NCBI GenBank assembly: GCA_020698575.1
Contig: CM036245.1
Location: 3,621,609-3,685,608 of the forward strand
Length of the DNA: 64,000 bases
Origin: Bostrychus sinensis
Taxonomy: Eukaryota; Chordata; Actinopteri; Gobiiformes; Eleotridae
Direction of reading: 5' to 3'
The translations under genes were made by a program, and so were the position numbers. Shown piece after piece: positions 1 to 11,377 of the stretch (the first letter of the stretch is position 1; each line of letters begins with the position of its first letter). The notes beneath the pieces are model-generated. The model saw nothing but the letters and a program-made list of their open reading frames with translations, searched no databases and had not been told where the DNA came from.

Positions 1-775
1 TAAATTAAAAACAAAAAAAACTGTTTAATTGTGGCTTATAGCTTTTATGTCACCTACATCGCCTATAATTTTAGTAAAGTTTTTTACATTGGAATGCATT
101 AACAAGTTTAAATTAGAGTTTACTTATCATACATATTTTGCACCAATTACTTCTTTTTAAGTTGTTTTTAACTGGTTTTGTGTATTTAAGTGCGGAGAAA
201 GATATGTTGTGTGCTCATCTGTGCCATGTTCAGGTCTCAGCACAGGCTTTGTGCTACCTAAATAATAAATGCACTTAACACATTTTATGAAGCATTAAAC
301 CCTCTAAGCATCAAAGTCGCAGAATTGCGACAAGCAACATGGCCCAAAATTGGCCCAAAGTGAAGTCGAGGTCTTAGTTTATAGTATGTTTGTTTGATAG
401 TATGTTTTTGGCATTAATAATGTTCAAAACGGAATTAAAAAGCATTAAATTAGACTTGCTGATACCTGTAGGAACCCTGGTTATGGAACATTAGAGGTTA
501 TAGTTATAGTTTACTAATATTGGTTTACAGGTTACTGTGTTTCTACTCATTTATTAATTGAGAAAAAAAAAAACAAGTTCAAACATGTTCATCATCTTGT
601 ATTTACTGAAAATAACATAATTCAGCAAGTCTGCCTGATGATGATGTCACAATTAGATGATTATAATTGCTTCATTTATAAACTTTTTTTTTTTTAAACT
701 GCCATTTTTCTCATTTACAGTTGACTCTATCTCTAATTATTTTCAAGCCTTTTGAATTTTGGATGTCAAAAAACT
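1..775. other. AT-rich intergenic DNA, no gene seen
   Basis: No coding region, RNA gene or element end is recognisable. The stretch is AT-rich with several short A and T runs and ends at the inverted-repeat element that begins at 776. Confidence 0.6.
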
Positions 776-1352
776 ACCGTATTTTCCGCACTATAAGGCG
801 CATCGGATTATAAAGCGCACCTTCAATGAATGGCCTATTTTAAAACTGTTTTCATATATAGGGCGCACCACATTATAAGGCGCATCCACTAGATGGCGCT
901 GCGCTAAAGGGAATGTCAATAAAACAGTCAGATAAGTCAGTCAGTCAAACTTTATTAATAGAATACAAACCAGCGTTCTTACAACTCCCTCGTTGAAAAC
1001 AATGTATTTCCAACTCCATTTGTCACAGTTCAAAGCTACATGAACAGCGTTCGAGCGCTCAGTTTTCTGTCCCCTCAATGTCGCAACTCTTCTACTGAGA
1101 TGGAGCAAAGGCCGCACCTCCGTGTTCTTTTGCAGCAGGATCCATAAACACGCCTATGGCACAAATGAACAGCTGGGACTGGAATTCCTCTTTACCGTTT
1201 TTACCGCTGTCACTTCGGCAACGCCCCCTGAATACGGTAGCCATAATTAACCAACACTGATCCATATATAAGGCGCATCGGATTATAAGGCGCACTGTTT
1301 TTGAGAAAATTAAAGGCTTTTAGGTGCGCCTTATAGTGCAGGAAAATACGGT
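776..1352. mobile_element. Non-autonomous DNA transposon (MITE-like) with terminal inverted repeats
   Basis: The left end starts ACCGTATTTTCCGCACTATA and the right end is its near-perfect reverse complement (1325-1352, one extra base). A subterminal motif with TTATAAGGCGCA recurs in both halves (about 804-822, 870-886 and 1268-1290). No transposase is encoded. I could not settle the target-site duplication, so the superfamily is open. Termini of this kind are common in fish genomes. Confidence 0.75.
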
Positions 1353-3969
1353 GTGTATATATATATATTAAAAAAATCAGGTGCCTAAAGGGTTAAAGAC
1401 CATAAAACTGGCTTTGTTTACTGGCTTCATGCACGGCTATCGACACTGAAACACAATTTACACTGAATACACTGCGAGTGCGATATGTGTCCTGTACGAC
1501 CTCCCGAACAAATCGACACCGTTATAGTGAATGCTTGATTTCACAGCAGTGTTGTTACCGTATGTGTCTATTTTTGACAGATGCTGAACTCTTGCATAAG
1601 CATAAAGTTGAACAGAGCAGATGGAACCAGACAGAAAGAGGAGCCGGTATATTTCAAAATAAAATGCGTGCAAAGTCTCGCTCACATCGCCTGTAAACAT
1701 GACGTCTTTACTGAGGACACGGTGTCACAAAGATTGAACCCTATGAAACGTGAGTAAAAAGAAAGTATTTTTATACATGGGGTCCTTAGTGTAGCCTGGT
1801 GAGCCAGCCTCTCCTACTTGGTTTTCGCAAGCAGGACTGTTCCTGGTTCGTCAGCAGCAAAGTTTTTCTCTCAGGCCGATTAGGAACTGGCCTATCACAG
1901 CGTTTATCTGCAGCACATCTTACAAACGCTGAAGCTAACCAAGGTAGCTATCAAGCTAATTTAGTAACTTATCTGACCTGAATAACGGCGTTTAGTTCTT
2001 TCCTTTGTCACCTGTTGGTTCTGCTGAAGTTCTTGTTGTTGTTTAGTTCACTGTGGGATTTTTTTATTCTAACAGATTTAATTTCCAACTAGTTTCACAA
2101 TGTTAACAGCTACATGATCAAAACCGTTTAGTTCTAATTTAGGATTAAACTTTAGCAGTAAATGGTGGACTCTGTAAATATGACGCAAAATGTGCTGAAT
2201 AAATCTTGTCTTGTCGACCTTGGTTAGACTTTAGACTTTTCCATTTACCAGAATTTTGCTGTATTCACCTAAAAACATCACAAAAGCCAGAACTAAACTA
2301 GAACTCAACTAGATTTTAAAGGAAATTACAAAAAAAAGGCTTTTAACGTGAAATATAAATCATCATTAACCTTCTTCTGAGTTTGAGCAGATTATTATGA
2401 ATTTGAAAAATTCTGACTAGTTTTCACTAGATGCTGTTACATGATGTAATTTGTTTGTTGGTGAATATTCCCCTGTTCCAGTATGAACTGGGAGGGGCCC
2501 GGGGCCAGTCTGATAAAGCCCTGTTTGTGTGGGGGCCCTCAGAGTCACCAGGGGCCTCTCCACCGCTGCAGCTCTGGTGTCAGTCAACTGTTGGTCCTCC
2601 ACTCTATGCTCTACTCACAACTACTAAAGGGTTTGGAAAAGAAATAATGTGTCAGATCAGATCACTCTTTTTTCTGTGTCAAAATTTGAAACCTTTTTGA
2701 CTTTACTCTCTGAGTGATTCACTTAAACCAATATAAATCCAAGCTTAGTTTTAGTTATGTGGCTCTAATCATGTGATATTTCACGTCTCCTTTTCTGCAA
2801 ATTGAAGCAGGTGAACGTTTTTTCCTAACGTTTTAATATATTTCATCTTTGTGTTAAATCTTTATTATAAACTGAACAGCTAAAGGGTCTTTGACAAAAA
2901 AAAAAAGATTCTTCATTTAAATTGTCTTGCCATTAAGACAGAATCAGATCAGTCTTTTATTCTGCCTCAAAATATCCCTTTGAAAGGTCTGACTACTTTA
3001 TTCTCTGAGTGATTCATTTAATCCAAGCTTAGTTTTTAGCTGTTATGTGTCTGTAATCATATGTGATATTACACGTCCCCTTTTCTGCAAACTGAGAAGC
3101 TGAAAGTGTCTTGGATGAAAAGAGATTCTTAAATTTCCTGTAAATTTTCTGCAGGTTTTAGACTTGAAGACAATGTTTTAAACTGATCAGATGTGGCTTT
3201 GACTTCATTCAGGAGCAGGTTTTTCATGTTCCAACCAAGATAAACCAGTTTAAATCCAGACACTTTTTTTTTCAGAAGGATTTGCTGATATATTTTGCAT
3301 ATTTTGCTTTTAGTTCCATTTAAATAATATCACATCTACTCTACTACTTTTATATCCCAAGGCAGTCATCTTGTTGCCATTTTAAGACTTCAGATTTCTG
3401 ATATATTGCAAAGAGAAGTTGGTGAATGAAACCAAGCCCTGATTTTTTTCTCTGACCTTCACCAGGAGATGCTTTTAAAAACCAGTAATGAATGTATAAA
3501 TTCAATAGTTTGATCAGTGTTTTTAGCAGGACATTTTTGTTATTCAAGACAGTAACTGACCAGTTTTTACAGAAAGCCTTGTTCAGTCAATTGAGAAATA
3601 CAGTTTTGTTTTATTTTGTTTCAACTTCTGCTTCAACTTCTGCTCTAAGTCTACCTGTACCGTAGTTTTTAATCAGAGAAAATATGTTTAGAAGTTGGAT
3701 CAAACTTGTACTCCTGAAAGGTTAAGACCATAAATAGCCTGTGTAAATGAAGCATTTTGGTTGAAATATCTATAATGCCTTATAAACTAATGCATTTTAC
3801 TGTTTTGGTAATAGCTGACTTTATACTTGATCATTACAGTGGGTTTATTCCTGTTTGTACATGCAGTAGTTAAGGATATTTTGAACGCTGCTTTGTGAAT
3901 AACCTTTTTCCTCAGTATGTTTTTATTGTGAACCATGTGATGCTGTGTTTCCAAACCAAAAGGAGGGCA
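1353..3969. other. Upstream region of the first receptor pseudogene
   Basis: No gene is supported. Positions 2490-2580 hold the first copy of a GC-rich block (CCAGTCTGATAAAGCCCTGT core) that recurs upstream of the other group 1 receptors near 8316-8448, 11378-11512, 15726-15863 and 19440-19574. Positions 2645-2905 and 2935-3130 are a degenerate direct duplication sharing CTCTGAGTGATTCA, ATCCAAGCTTAG and CCCCTTTTCTGCAAA-type segments. The short open frames here are not conserved as proteins. Confidence 0.5.
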
Positions 3970-4923
3970 ATGAAAAACTCCAGTCAGGTTTCCTATTTCA
4001 TTCTGGGAGCCTACTTTGACCCTGGGCCTTTGAGATGGCTGTATTTTCTCATCCTAATGTCTGTGTATGCTCTGATAGTGCTGTCCAACCTGCTTCTCAT
4101 CGTCGTCATCTGTTTGAACAGAACTCTAGCATGAACCTATGTACATCTTTCTCTGTAGTTTATTAATCAATGAGATTTATGGCAGCACTGCGTTATGTCC
4201 GTTTCTCTCAGGTCAAATCCTTCAAGACGTCCACACTGTCTCTCCTTCTCCTTGCTTTCTTCAAATATTCTGTCTGTATACATACGAGTCTGTGAATTTC
4301 ACAAACCTTGCTGTCATGTCGTACGACCGATACATGGCCATCTGCTTCCCTCTGCAGTACAACACTCGTATGAACTTTAACAAAGTGGCCTCTCTCTTAG
4401 CTTTGATTTGGCTGCCTCCAAGTTGTAGCCTGTTGGAATCACGACCATTCTCACAGCGTCTTTAACCCTTTGTGGTAATTTTATCAGCTCAGTTTACTGC
4501 GATAACTACCTCATCATTAAACTGTCCTGCTTCGACACAACTGTGAATAACTGGTACGAACTGGTGGCTGCATCTCTTGTTGTTATTATTCCACTAAGTG
4601 TCATATTTTTCACATATATCCAGATTTTTAAAGTGTGTTTTAATGGATCTAAACAGACGCGGCAGAAGGCTATGAGCACCTGTACGCCTCACCTCTGTTC
4701 ACTTTTAAACTTTTCCATTGGAGGTTTGTTCCAAATTTTTCAAACCAGATTTGACCTGAGCCATTTGCCACAATTGTTAAGAATAGTTTTATCATTATAT
4801 CATCTCACCTGTCAGCCTCTGTTCAACACACTCATGTACGGCCTGAACCTGTCCAAAATCAGAAATGTGTGTAAAAGTTTATTTCTGAAGCCTATAAATA
4901 AATTATTAATGGAGATGGAGTGA
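3970..4923 (+). pseudogene. Odorant receptor pseudogene, group 1
   Basis: A group 1 receptor with two frame breaks. It starts MKNSSQVSYF like its intact neighbours and keeps the SYDRY motif, the TM6 motif and a TM7 FNTLMY, ending at a TGA at 4921-4923. An extra G near 4130 (ACTCTAGCATG against ACTCTACATG in the intact copies) makes an immediate stop. In the TM4-ECL2 region, around 4425-4465, the copy is two bases longer than its paralogues, which returns the downstream part to the original frame. TM4 to ECL2 is therefore out of frame and scrambled. The rest aligns closely with the receptors at 8886 and 16699, so inactivation looks fairly recent. A functional readthrough is unlikely. Confidence 0.9.
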
Positions 4924-5871
4924 CAAACCTTGTCTTTGGTTCATTTTAAACAAACAGTGCTGCTAGTATTGGATAAAACAGTAGCAGTAGTTGTATTTAT
5001 TTCCTGCTATATCTATTACAGGGGTGTTAAACTTATTCGGAGCTGGGGCCAAAATTAGAGAGCCAGTCTTGGTCGTGGGCTGAATAAAATATTGTACAAA
5101 TAATAAAGCCAGCCTACTGTATTTTTGTTCTCAGTTAGGCTACAGTAGGCTTTTTAACATAGAATACTTCCACACAGAACTACAAATGTAGATCTGTGGT
5201 TTTAAGGGGCTTGGTAGTTTTGTTTTAAATCAGAACTTAGAACTCAACAAATAACAAATAAGCCACAGGCTCAGACTGACCTACACTGACCAATTATTTA
5301 TTTATGAAGTATTATTTATTGCCACAGTCACCTAACTCCTCATATAAGACAGGTGTTTTCATCCAGGGTCACTCTCTTTTTTACTGTGACAGTGGGTACT
5401 ACCAGCAGATAAATATTTAGTACAGGCCATGCCCCTTATGTGAATAAATATTAGCCTAGCACAACTTTAAACCTGCAAAGGAGTCAGCACCTACACACAA
5501 ACACGTATTTTATTCCTACTTTACTTTTACAGAGCAAACCACTGTCCACCTCTCTGTCCTCTGCAGGACACAGTGTGGAGCAGGTTTATACCTTTCTGTG
5601 TGAGTTTAGCTCTGTTTGCTGTGTATTAATGAGTGCATTAGAGCACAAGTAGCAACATAGAGAGAGAGAGGAAAGAGCGACGGAGGGCAGTGCCGTGAAT
5701 GAACTTAGACAACTCTTCTGCTGATAACCTGGCTTTACTGACACAGGCCATTTTTAAACTTTTGCTGTCTGTAGCTTCTGTTTTTGGAGACGGGGTTTGT
5801 ACAGAAGATGTTCTTACACTGCTGTGTGGTTAGAGCCTTTTTATTACTGCCACATTAGCTCAGCAAACAAA
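4924..5871. other. Intergenic region with a possible hAT end
   Basis: No gene is visible. At 5019 the sequence CAGGGGTGTTAAACTTATTC resembles the left terminus of a common fish hAT family, but I see no matching right end, so it may be a truncated copy. The remainder is AT-rich. Confidence 0.4.
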
Positions 5872-6395
5872 GTGTAGAGCAGGGGTAGGCAACCCCTGGC
5901 CCGTGGGCCAAACTTGGCCCTTGGGCAGATGAAGTTGGCCCTCATCAACTTTTTAGCTGATATCCACTTTTATTATTTGCTATTACTTGATAGCATTTAA
6001 CCCCATGGTGCTGTCAGTGAGTGAGGCATTGTAAGACCTTGTTTGCAAGCACATAGCTCTCTGTCATGGTTTCATGGTTTTAGCTTGCCTCCAACCAATA
6101 AATAGCAAGCATTCTGTCATGTGACCTCCTTCTGTCATGGTTGCCTTTGCCTCTATCCAATAAGTGTACAATATTTATCTAATTTGCCGCGTAGCAAAAT
6201 AGGGAGTGGTGTGGTTGGGGTGAGAATTTTTATTTATTTGTTTTTAGGGTATTTATTTATCTATATATTTTGTATACATAATTGAACATAGAACCATAAC
6301 AAAGATCTGTATGTCCATTCTTGTGGCCCGCCACCTGGTGGTTCAAAAATGATTTGGCCCAACTGCAATCAAACTTACCTACCCCTGGTGTAGAG
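5872..6395. mobile_element. Non-autonomous hAT transposon with 8-bp target-site duplication
   Basis: The element proper is 5880-6387 (508 bp). It begins CAGGGGTAGGCAACC and ends TTACCTACCCCTG, short imperfect inverted repeats typical of hAT elements. The 8-bp sequence GTGTAGAG flanks it perfectly on both sides (5872-5879 and 6388-6395). It encodes no transposase. Confidence 0.88.
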
Positions 6396-7029
6396 TGTTT
6401 ACTGACAGTCCCAGTGTTCCAGAAGTTCCTGCTTTCACTGACTCTTCTTTGTCCATTTCTTTTTCGGAATGTTAAAGTTCCCTTTAAAAATTCGCCTGTC
6501 GGAGAATCCTTCACTCTCTACTTGCTCCTGCAACTCATTAAATGCATGAATGTATACCATCCATGGTTAAATTCCGCCACTTCTGCAGTGCATTGTGGGA
6601 GATGTAATTCAAACAGGTTGAGCGCAGTATATTGCTGGGCTATTATTAATATAAATTGTAAAGGCCTAAAGAAATTATTCTGCGGGCTTCACCTTTTATC
6701 CTAGTTATTCCACACATGGTCACACACCAGCCCAGTACAGTGAGTGGACTCCATGATCTCCAGTGGAGCCCAGTAAGTGCAGAGTAAGTCCCCCTGAAAG
6801 TTCTGAGGGGGTTCTCAGAGGCTGAGGAGATTTGGGCCCTGGAGCCTTGTTCCATGCAGGGCCTGGAAGTGTAGATTACCCCAGCTTGAAGAACCAGGGT
6901 CCAAATGGACTGGGGTCCTATTCAAATTTAGGCTGGAGTACCATGGGCTTTTGGACTTTGAAAAAGCATCACAAACATGTCAAGTGGCACATTCCTGGGC
7001 ACAGCCAGGGGCACAACCATGGGCATATA
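6396..7029. other. Intergenic DNA without a recognised gene
   Basis: Open frames on both strands show no family resemblance and overlap each other. I see no element ends before the miniature transposon that begins at 7030. Confidence 0.4.
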
Positions 7030-7267
7030 GAATGAAGCCCGAAAATATTCATACCCCTGGCAAATTCTGACTTAAAGTTACTTTTATTCAACCAGCAAGT
7101 TGCTGGTTGCTGAGAATTTTTTTTCCCCCTATGATACCTCTTGTACATCGTCTTATTATCTTTTGGGAGAAGCCTGTGTCGTTTCCGGTCAAATAAATTC
7201 CAGTTGAATAAAAGTTATTTTAAGTCAGAATTTGCCAGGGGTATGAATAATTTCAGGCTTCACTGTA
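7028..7267. mobile_element. Tc1/mariner-like miniature element
   Basis: Positions 7030-7265 are bounded by inverted repeats of about 45 bases sharing ATTCATACCCCTGGCAAATT and CTGACTTAAA. A TA dinucleotide lies on each side (7028-7029, 7266-7267), as expected for Tc1/mariner. Only 236 bp remain and no transposase is present. Confidence 0.85.
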
Positions 7268-7313
7268 TGTAGTAGAAGGCTACTATTAGCTGCAGAGTTA
7301 ACCCGGCATGCTC

Positions 7314-7415
7314 CATTCCTGGTGGTGCCATACTACTAGTTAGTGGAGTGATTCGTCTGCTTAATTCCAATGGCATGCTACCCAGTTACACGGCCCTGTG
7401 CGGTCAGCATCGATG
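7314..7415 (+). pseudogene. Degenerate 18S rRNA-derived fragment
   Basis: The stretch containing GTGGAGTGATTCGTCTGCTT, TTAATTCC, GGCATGCTA and GGCCCTGTGCGGTCAGCATC follows, in order, a conserved segment of the 3' half of eukaryotic small-subunit rRNA as I remember it. About 18 bases between TTAATTCC and GGCATGCTA are missing and many positions differ. It is a short dead fragment and not an rRNA gene. The identification rests on memory of the 18S sequence. Confidence 0.55.
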
Positions 7416-8094
7416 GCAGTTTGGATCCAAGAGCCCACTTCTCCAGCGTCTCTTTCTGCCCTGAGGAAAGTGGCCATGACCGGCCTTTTTTCCCCTTTAG
7501 TCCAGTCTTCTGAGAGTCAGGTTATTTGGGAATGCAGTCCAAAGCGGGTGGTAAACGCAACCTTAGGCTAAATACTGGCATGAGACAATAGTCAACAAGT
7601 ATCTTAAGAGAAAGTTTAAAAGAATTTTAATAGAGTTAAAACTGTTGAGAGGTAAATGGGTCAGAGGGATTTAACTCAGCAGGACAGAGACGGGTGCTTG
7701 GTGCGGGTCTGGAAGTTCTGCTGTGGATGAAGGTGAATGAAAGATCACCAGGCCTATGCAGTTGATCTTGTGCTGGTCAATGGCTCGATAAGGGGAGGAC
7801 CCTGGATACACCAGAAACCTTCTGCCCATTGACTACACAGCCGAGGAAGTGCCACGGATTCTATCTTGACAGAGGTGTGGTGACTGCCGATTCTGGGTGA
7901 TGGGGGGAAAAGCCCATTCATACAACTGGCCCAGGGAGATGCTTGGTAGTCAAAGTGGGCCCGGGGCAAGGCATGAATGTTCCCGATCAGAAACCAACAT
8001 TCGGGCCTGGGCCTGGGGCAGAGACTGGGGACTTGAGTCTCTGGACCTAGTTTTCATGAACGGCCTGGAGGTGTAGGCTAAGACCTGTGACTGT
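7416..8094. other. Unassigned intergenic DNA
   Basis: GC content is somewhat higher than around it, and a 71-codon frame lies on the - strand (7754-7969). I recognise no protein domain. It may be old retroelement DNA, but nothing shows this directly. Confidence 0.3.
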
Positions 8095-8290
8095 TCTGTG
8101 TGAAAGCAGCTCTAAAACCAGCCACATACTTTGACTGCAGGAAGTAAAGTGAGTGAAGTGGTTTGCCCAAGGACACAATGACAGTGTGCACTGGCTCAGA
8201 GCGGAATTTCAAACCACCAACCCTCCAGTTTGTGGGTGACCCGCTTGAACTCCTGGGCCACTGCCGCACTGGTTCAAGTCCACAACAAAC
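8095..8290 (-). repeat. tRNA-derived SINE copy
   Basis: Read on the - strand, a tRNA-like head with a B-box-like GGTTTGAAATTCC is followed by a body containing GTGTCCTTGGGCAAACCACT. The same body motif recurs at 11240-11260 and 13830-13850, so at least three members of one SINE family lie here, all reversed. Confidence 0.6.
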
Positions 8291-8315
8291 TCCTGTTCCT
8301 TCCTTCACAGTGACG

Positions 8316-8885
8316 TCTTTATTTTTGGAGTTGATCTGTCGTGCTGTTGTCTGTGTGAGCCCCAGAGGAGGGCCACAGTCTGATAAAGTCCTGTTTGTGT
8401 GGGGGCCCTCAGTGCCACCAGGAGCCTCTCCACTGCTGCAGCTCTGCTGCCATTCTATGCCTCACTAACAACAGCTACAGCAGGGTTTACCTTAACGGTC
8501 TTCATATTAAATAGATTTTCTACAGAAGTTAAATGTTTAAAATGTGTTTAAGAATTATACAGAATCTGATTGGCCATAAAAAGCTAATGTTCGCTCTCTT
8601 AAGCCATGGATTTGAGATGTTTTCGGCAGTTTTTATAGCCCTACAAGAATAGATAAATATAGAATTTTAAAATGTGTGACAGTTATGTGAGAATTGTGAC
8701 TTCTTTGGACACTTGCTGCTGATCAGATTAACCTTTTTCCAGTCCATCTACTTTCTCACACACTGCCTCCCCTGTTTGAATGATAACTATTCTTAAATAC
8801 TGTTGTTTTCTTCCTCTTAAAACTGGCTTTTTGATCTGTCATAGGGAACCATATAATGCTGTGTTTCCAAACCAAAAGGAGAACG
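8316..8885 (+). promoter_or_regulatory. Upstream region of receptor 8886, with conserved GC-rich block
   Basis: Positions 8316-8448 are the second copy of the block found upstream of all group 1 receptors (GAGCCCCAGAGGAGGGCCAC core). The last 40 bases before the start codon (CTGTGTTTCCAAACCAAAAG) are nearly identical in the five group 1 copies. A promoter role is inferred from conservation only. Confidence 0.35.
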
Positions 8886-9836
8886 ATGGTAAACTCCAGT
8901 CAGGTTTCCTATTTCACTCTGGAAGCCTACTTTGACACTGGGCCTTTGAGATGGCTGTATTTTCTCATAATAATGTCTGTGTATGCTCTGATAGTGCTGT
9001 CCAACCTGCTTCTCATCGTCGTCATCTGTTTGAACAGAACTCTACATGAACCTATGTACATCTTTCTCTGTAGTTTATTAATTAATGAACTCTATGGCAG
9101 CACTGCATTATTCCCATTTCTTTTAGTTCAAATTCTCAAAGACATCCACATCGTTTCCTATTCTCTGTGTCTTTTACAGATATTCTGTCTGTATTCTTAC
9201 GGAGGTCTAAATTTCACAAATCTTGCTGTCATGTCGTACGACCGATACGTGGCCATCTGCTTCCCTCTACAGTACAACACTCGCATGAACTCCAACAAAG
9301 TTACTTTTCTCATAACTTTGATTTGGCTGCCTCCATTATTTGCAGTTTTCATTGCAACACTTCTCACGTCCTCTTTGCAGCTCTGTGGAAATATAATTGA
9401 TAAAGTTTACTGTGATAACTACTGCATTGTTAAACTTGCCTGCTTTGACACAACTGTGAACAACTTGTATGAACTGGTGGCTGTGTTCCTCATAGTGATA
9501 ATCCCCCTAAATGTCATTTTTTTCACATATATCCAGATTCTCAGAGTGTGTTTTAATGGATCTAAACAGACGCAGCAGAAGGCTCTGAGCACCTGTACGC
9601 CTCACCTCTGTTCACTTGTAAACTTTGCTTTAGGATCTTTTTTCGACGTTTTTCAAACCAGATTTGACCTGAGCCATCTGCCTCAAATACTCAGAATAGT
9701 TTTGTCATTATATCATTTCACCTGTCAGCCTCTGTTTAACACACTCATGTACGGCCTAAACCTGTCCAAAATCAGGAATGTGTGTAAAAGTTTATTTTTG
9801 AGGCCTATAAATAAAGTAACTATTGGGATGGAGTGA
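8886..9836 (+). CDS. Odorant receptor, group 1 (intact)
   Basis: A 316-residue seven-helix receptor, expected in the ciliary membrane of olfactory neurons and coupled to a G protein. Visible marks: N-glycosylation site NSS at residues 3-5, LHEPMY at 53-58 after TM1, TM3 cysteine 95, SYDRY at 117-121, ECL2 cysteines 167, 176 and 186, KALSTCTPH at 232-240 (TM6) and FNTLMY at 284-289 (TM7, Thr where NPxxY has Pro). I start at ATG 8886. An in-frame ATG lies at 8856, but the paralogues at 12328 and 16699 lack it, while M-x-NSS is shared by all. The coding region is a single exon. The odorant is unknown. The type I subfamily may be the delta-like group, but I cannot confirm that from sequence alone. 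Confidence 0.95.
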   Translation: MVNSSQVSYFTLEAYFDTGPLRWLYFLIIMSVYALIVLSNLLLIVVICLNRTLHEPMYIFLCSLLINELYGSTALFPFLLVQILKDIHIVSYSLCLLQIFCLYSYGGLNFTNLAVMSYDRYVAICFPLQYNTRMNSNKVTFLITLIWLPPLFAVFIATLLTSSLQLCGNIIDKVYCDNYCIVKLACFDTTVNNLYELVAVFLIVIIPLNVIFFTYIQILRVCFNGSKQTQQKALSTCTPHLCSLVNFALGSFFDVFQTRFDLSHLPQILRIVLSLYHFTCQPLFNTLMYGLNLSKIRNVCKSLFLRPINKVTIGME

Positions 9837-10082
9837 CAAACCTTGTCTTTGCTTTGTTGTAAACAAACAGTGCTGCAGAACTGGATAAAACAGGACGAGA
9901 AGTAGTATTTATTTACTGCTATATATGGAAACCTGTGCAATATTTATTTATTATTGTGCAGTAATTATTTTATTTGAAGCAGCTATTCACAATGCACACT
10001 CTTTACCTATGGTATTTTGAATATCCATACTCTGTCAGACTGTATACTGTACATATTTATTATAGTATCGTGTTAGGTATTC
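9837..10082. other. 3' flank of receptor 8886
   Basis: Short AT-rich stretch with no gene. The hexamer AATAAA lies inside the preceding coding region (9810-9815), 21 bases before its stop. Confidence 0.4.
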
Positions 10083-10372
10083 AGTATCGTGCTCCTACAC
10101 TGGAACGATTTACAGAGGACCTTAAAACTACAAAATCTTGTCCCTTTGGATCATTTTGAAAGACCCGGAGATGCAATCACTAACCTGCCACTGCTTTTAA
10201 ATGTGTCTTTTTATCTCATTGTTTTTAACTCTTATTTCTCTTTTATTGTATTTTGTATGCACTGTGGGTTGTGTTGTTGATGCCTCTTGGCCAGGACTCC
10301 CTTGAAAAAGAGATCTTTGAATCTCAATGGGACTTTCCTGGTTAAAGAATGGTTAAATAAAAAAAAAAATAT
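10083..10372 (+). mobile_element. 5'-truncated Rex1-like LINE, 3' end
   Basis: A short frame (10089-10280) reads LLHWNDLQRTLKL and LVPLDHF, which resembles the last residues of Rex1-type reverse transcriptases. It is followed by TCTCAATGGGACTTTCCTGG, a 3' UTR motif of that LINE family, and an A-rich tail (GGTTAAATAAAAAAA). Only the last 300 bases survive. Confidence 0.7.
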
Positions 10373-10424
10373 ATAGTGTATTTAATTGCTCGTATTCTAA
10401 TTTAGTTTGTTAGGCTCTACTTGT

Positions 10425-10590
10425 TGTTTAGTTTAGTCTTTTCATTTAATTATCTTTGGCCAGACTGGTCTCTGATACACTTTGTGCTCTTGTGTGATAC
10501 CACTGTGTGCTACTGCTTATTGTACTTCTGCTGCTGCAACAATGCAATTTCCTCACTGATGGACTAATAAAGGTTTTCTTATTCTTATTC
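10425..10590 (+). mobile_element. LINE 3'-end fragment with TTCTTA-type tail
   Basis: CAATTTCCTCACTGATGGAC then ACTAATAAAGG is followed by short TTCTTATTCTTAT repeats, a layout typical of 3' ends of L2/CR1-type fish LINEs. No coding part remains. Confidence 0.55.
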
Positions 10591-11109
10591 TTATATCAAA
10601 GTGACTGAGTTCACAAGCCCCGCAGTAAGTCTTAAGCCCCTTTCACATAGGACACGGCGGACGCTCTACTCGCCGAGCGGTGGCGCACAACTCAGCAGTA
10701 GAATGGGAGCGGAGCGAGCAGTTCGTGGTCATGGCAACCACACAGACCAGGAAGTGGTGTTAGCAGCCTCCACGGTCCACGAGGAGGTCACAGGCAGAGC
10801 ACAGAGGAGGAGAGAGGCGCGCCATGTGTTACTACTGCACGGGAGGTAGAGATTGATGCACAAATGGTGAATTCTGCCCTGTTTGAATGCAGTGTTAGTT
10901 TGAAATCAAGTTAAAATACGCCAGAGCATACAAATAAGCTCCTATATTTTATTTCTGACATATAAATATTGCTATTTGATAAAATTGCGATTAATTAATT
11001 ACAAAGCCTGTAATAAATGAGATTAATTTTTTTAATCGAGTCCCACCACTAATTATGTATTTTGTACGTAATAGATGTTTTATATAGTGCTGCTTTACTG
11101 CTGCTGGAC

Positions 11110-11186
11110 CAGTGGGGCGCCAAACTGTATTTTATTGTTTCTGCCAGACAATGACAATAAACTTCTATTCTATTCTATTCTTTTAT
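11110..11186 (+). mobile_element. Short LINE tail with TTCTA repeats
   Basis: GCCAGACAATGACAATAAAC is followed by several TTCTA units, a layout common at LINE 3' ends in fish. Nothing else of the element is left. Confidence 0.45.
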
Positions 11187-11199
11187 ATGAACATTTTCT

Positions 11200-11335
11200 A
11201 TTCTATTATAGGGTTGCCACAGCGTACAGTATGTAATGTTGGTGAGGTGTCTTGCCCAAGGACACAAGTCAGAGGAAACCGCCAACCCTCCTGTTAGTGG
11301 CCAATCTGTTTAACCTTCTGCACCACTGTCGCTTG
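11200..11335 (-). repeat. SINE fragment, same family as 8095-8290
   Basis: On the - strand it carries GTGTCCTTGGGCAAGACACC, the body motif of the SINE at 8095-8290, with a decayed tRNA-like head next to it. Confidence 0.5.
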
Positions 11336-11377
11336 TATTGAACATTACATACATGTTTCTTTCTCTAAACCTCAGTG

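Noticed and set aside
8856..8885. Longer N-terminus MLCFQTKRRT on group 1 receptors
   Set aside because: The extension keeps an ATG in only some copies (absent at 12328 and 16699), while M-x-NSS is universal. The leader is probably conserved as untranslated DNA.
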